Origin: Thermincola carboxydiphila
GTDB taxonomy: Bacteria; Bacillota; Thermincolia; Thermincolales; UBA2595
Assembly (NCBI GenBank): GCA_016841325.1
Contig: JAENZJ010000001.1
Location: 328,111-392,110, forward strand
DNA: 64,000 nt
Reading direction: 5' to 3'
Numbering within the stretch: position 1 is the stretch's first letter; every line of letters begins with the position of its first letter. A model generated the notes under the pieces. It did not search any database. It worked only from the letters and a program-made list of their open reading frames with translations, and was not told the origin of the DNA. Below are positions 62,540 through 64,000 of the stretch, one piece after another. A program made the translations under genes and the position numbers.

Positions 62540-63616
62540 TCAGAACAATTTCTCAATCAGGGTGAGGATAACTTCAAAGACAAAAAGGGCAACAATAGCC
62601 ACTTCCAGCAGCATGGAACGATGGTTGATGACCTCATCACTGAGCATAGCATAATTGCCCTGAATCAGCTGTACCTTATGCTGGATACTGTCGGTCCATT
62701 CCCTGGTGCGGAAAATCGACAGGGCAGCCCCGTAAACCCGGGCATAAAAAACATCCTCAGTTACCTTGAGCTGTTTTTGGATTCGTTCGGTCACCTCTGT
62801 AATGTCAATAACCAGTTCCATGAGATTTTTCATAATCCGGCGGTACTGGCGCAGTCTTGTCCACCAGCCTTCCTTGTCTGCCATTTCTATTGAGTCATAC
62901 ATCCGATGAAGCTCAGTTGATAATATACTGTCATAATAGCGCAGTTCCAGGAGCTGGGTAATGGCAAATTCAATAAGGTCAGGGATATCGGTACTTCCCT
63001 CCGAATCATAGACCAGGGCGGAGTCCCAGGTAATTACTGTCAGGTCTCCGGGGCCATATGAAAAGGTATTTTTTATGGTTTCCTGCTCAGTCTGTTCACT
63101 GACAGGCTCCTTTTCGGCAAGCAGGATGGGTACGGGATTCCAGGAGCTATCCCATTTCCCGAAGAAATAAATCACAAAATCCTCCATATATTCTTCTATG
63201 GGTTCAGGTGCCGATATATTGAGGCTTATTTTGATTATTTCCAGGTAATCTTCAAATACCGGCTCCAGGTCATCGGTATTATAGAGAAAAACGGAAAGTT
63301 CCCTGAGCTCACTGTAACTAATACCTTCTGGCAGACTTATTTTAAACACCAGACTGACCACTCCAAGATCAAAAATCCTGGCTGTTACAATCACCTGATA
63401 AGGGAGCCCATTGAGATTAAGTTCTCTGGATCCCAGTTCAACTGTTACCGGAGGGTTGCCTATGTGGATGGATTTTGGCCTGACACGGCTCAGCCTCATT
63501 CGGCTGGTGGGCTTATCGGGTGACAGGATATGCTCTACACTTCTCAGGTCAATTTCATCAGTAATGTCAAAAATGCGGTAAACCCACACTGAGTTTTTGG
63601 ATGCTGAATTATTCAT
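62540..63616 (-). CDS. RMD1/DUF155-like protein with C-terminal membrane helix
   Basis: 358 aa. No recognisable catalytic motif. C-terminal half is helical (RLRQYRRIMKNLMELVIDIT, QKQLKVTEDVFYARVYGAAL) and ends with a membrane helix rich in E/I (LEVAIVALFVFEVILTLIEK), the outline of RMD1/DUF155 proteins; tentative. ATG at 63616 with GGAGG at about 8 bases. Neighbour of the SNF2 gene, 154 bp apart. Confidence 0.5.
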   Translation of the reverse strand: MNNSASKNSVWVYRIFDITDEIDLRSVEHILSPDKPTSRMRLSRVRPKSIHIGNPPVTVELGSRELNLNGLPYQVIVTARIFDLGVVSLVFKISLPEGISYSELRELSVFLYNTDDLEPVFEDYLEIIKISLNISAPEPIEEYMEDFVIYFFGKWDSSWNPVPILLAEKEPVSEQTEQETIKNTFSYGPGDLTVITWDSALVYDSEGSTDIPDLIEFAITQLLELRYYDSILSTELHRMYDSIEMADKEGWWTRLRQYRRIMKNLMELVIDITEVTERIQKQLKVTEDVFYARVYGAALSIFRTREWTDSIQHKVQLIQGNYAMLSDEVINHRSMLLEVAIVALFVFEVILTLIEKLF

Positions 63617-63768
63617 AAGGTACCTCCACGAAGTATGTGTTTCTGTTGCTTCCAATTTATTGTACCTAATATTTCCTGTGTAGATACATAGAAATTAATA
63701 TTTAGCATACCACTTATTTGCTGCATAAAATGGTTAAGGAGCAAATTCAAAGGGGAGGTATGCTTGAA

Positions 63769-64000
63769 ATGTTTTACAGGGGATTGCAGGCAAGGCCCTA
63801 TACAGGGAACAGGCAATACAGACCGGCCGTTGGTTACCCCGTACCCGGTTATCCAATGGGTGGTTATCCAATGGGTGATTATCCGATGGGTGATTATCCG
63901 ATGGGTGATTATCCGATGGGTGGTTATCCGGTTAGTGGGTACATGATGTTTTCCGATTACCAGAAATTCATCAGTGATTTGGCAGATGCCATTAATAACG
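63769..64000 (+). CDS. GYPMG-repeat protein, 5' part (cut by window end)
   Basis: Open to the right edge. GGAGGT at 63754-63759 precedes ATG 63769. Starts MFYRGLQARPYTGNRQYRPA, then six 5-residue repeats (GYPMG/DYPMG), then a different domain (SGYMMFSDYQKFISDLADA). Tyr/Gly/Pro-rich repeats are common in spore coat or surface proteins of spore-formers; no exact family recognised. Confidence 0.6.
   Translation, partial: MFYRGLQARPYTGNRQYRPAVGYPVPGYPMGGYPMGDYPMGDYPMGDYPMGGYPVSGYMMFSDYQKFISDLADAINN
63847..63936 (+). repeat. 15-bp tandem repeat coding GYPMG/DYPMG
   Basis: Six 15-bp units (first GGTTATCCAATGGGT); units 3 to 5 are identical. In-frame, so prone to length variation between strains. 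Confidence 0.92.

Overview
The window looks like a moderate-GC chromosome segment from an anaerobic, spore-forming Firmicute of the Clostridia. The relatives most suggested are Thermincola/Desulfotomaculum-like Peptococcaceae, but this is inferred from gene content and was not searched. The evidence is strong Gram-positive ribosome-binding sites, S-layer homology (SLH) anchored proteins, remnants of GerA/GerC spore germination genes, a DUF3231 protein, a membrane-bound [NiFe] hydrogenase, giant multihaem c-type cytochromes with system II (ResB/CcsA) biogenesis, and a Bacillus-style hemE-hemH-hemY cluster.

Layout. 1-1.5 kb: end of an MFS transporter gene and a convergent NapH-like Fe-S membrane protein. 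1.7-10.1 kb: a hydrogen module. A one-piece regulator (ferredoxin + [FeFe]-hydrogenase-like domain + sigma-54 AAA+ domain + Fis helix-turn-helix) lies directly upstream of a good sigma-54 promoter (4250-4265). That promoter precedes a Rieske-like protein, hypC, a TAT-exported [NiFe] hydrogenase (small, large, cytochrome b subunits), its maturation protease and a stomatin-like protein. 10.2-12.9 kb: DUF2062 protein, lipoprotein, MFS transporter. 12.98-21.77 kb: a degraded genomic island in tRNA-Ala(GGC), bounded by a 50-bp direct repeat of the tRNA 3' part. It holds a frameshifted giant SLH surface protein and broken GMC oxidoreductase, gerA/gerC and membrane-protein genes, and no integrase. 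22-31.7 kb: cold-shock protein, DEAD-box helicase, PAS histidine kinase, lipoprotein, DUF3231 protein, a GC-rich non-coding block, citrate synthase, an SLH metallopeptidase-like protein and a nicotinate phosphoribosyltransferase.

31.7-55 kb: an electron-transfer locus. Two paralogous extracellular cytochromes (1982 and 2335 aa; 15 and 16 CXXCH sites) flank an oxyanion-binding-protein homologue, resB, ccsA, a LuxE/PaaK-like acyl-protein synthetase, a B12-binding radical SAM protein, a MarR regulator with a five-site operator array in front of it, and hemE-hemH-hemY. Haem synthesis, haem attachment and the cytochromes are thus co-located. 55-64 kb: an FG-GAP membrane protein with an O-antigen-ligase-like protein, a small membrane protein, a diguanylate cyclase, an SNF2 helicase, an RMD1/DUF155-like protein, and the start of a GYPMG-repeat protein.

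Best leads: the putative H2-sensing sigma-54 circuit, the ~400-residue repeated domain and CX6CH sites of the giant cytochromes, the exactly 17-bp-periodic operator array, and the tRNA-Ala island. All family names come from motifs recognised by eye; no searches were run.
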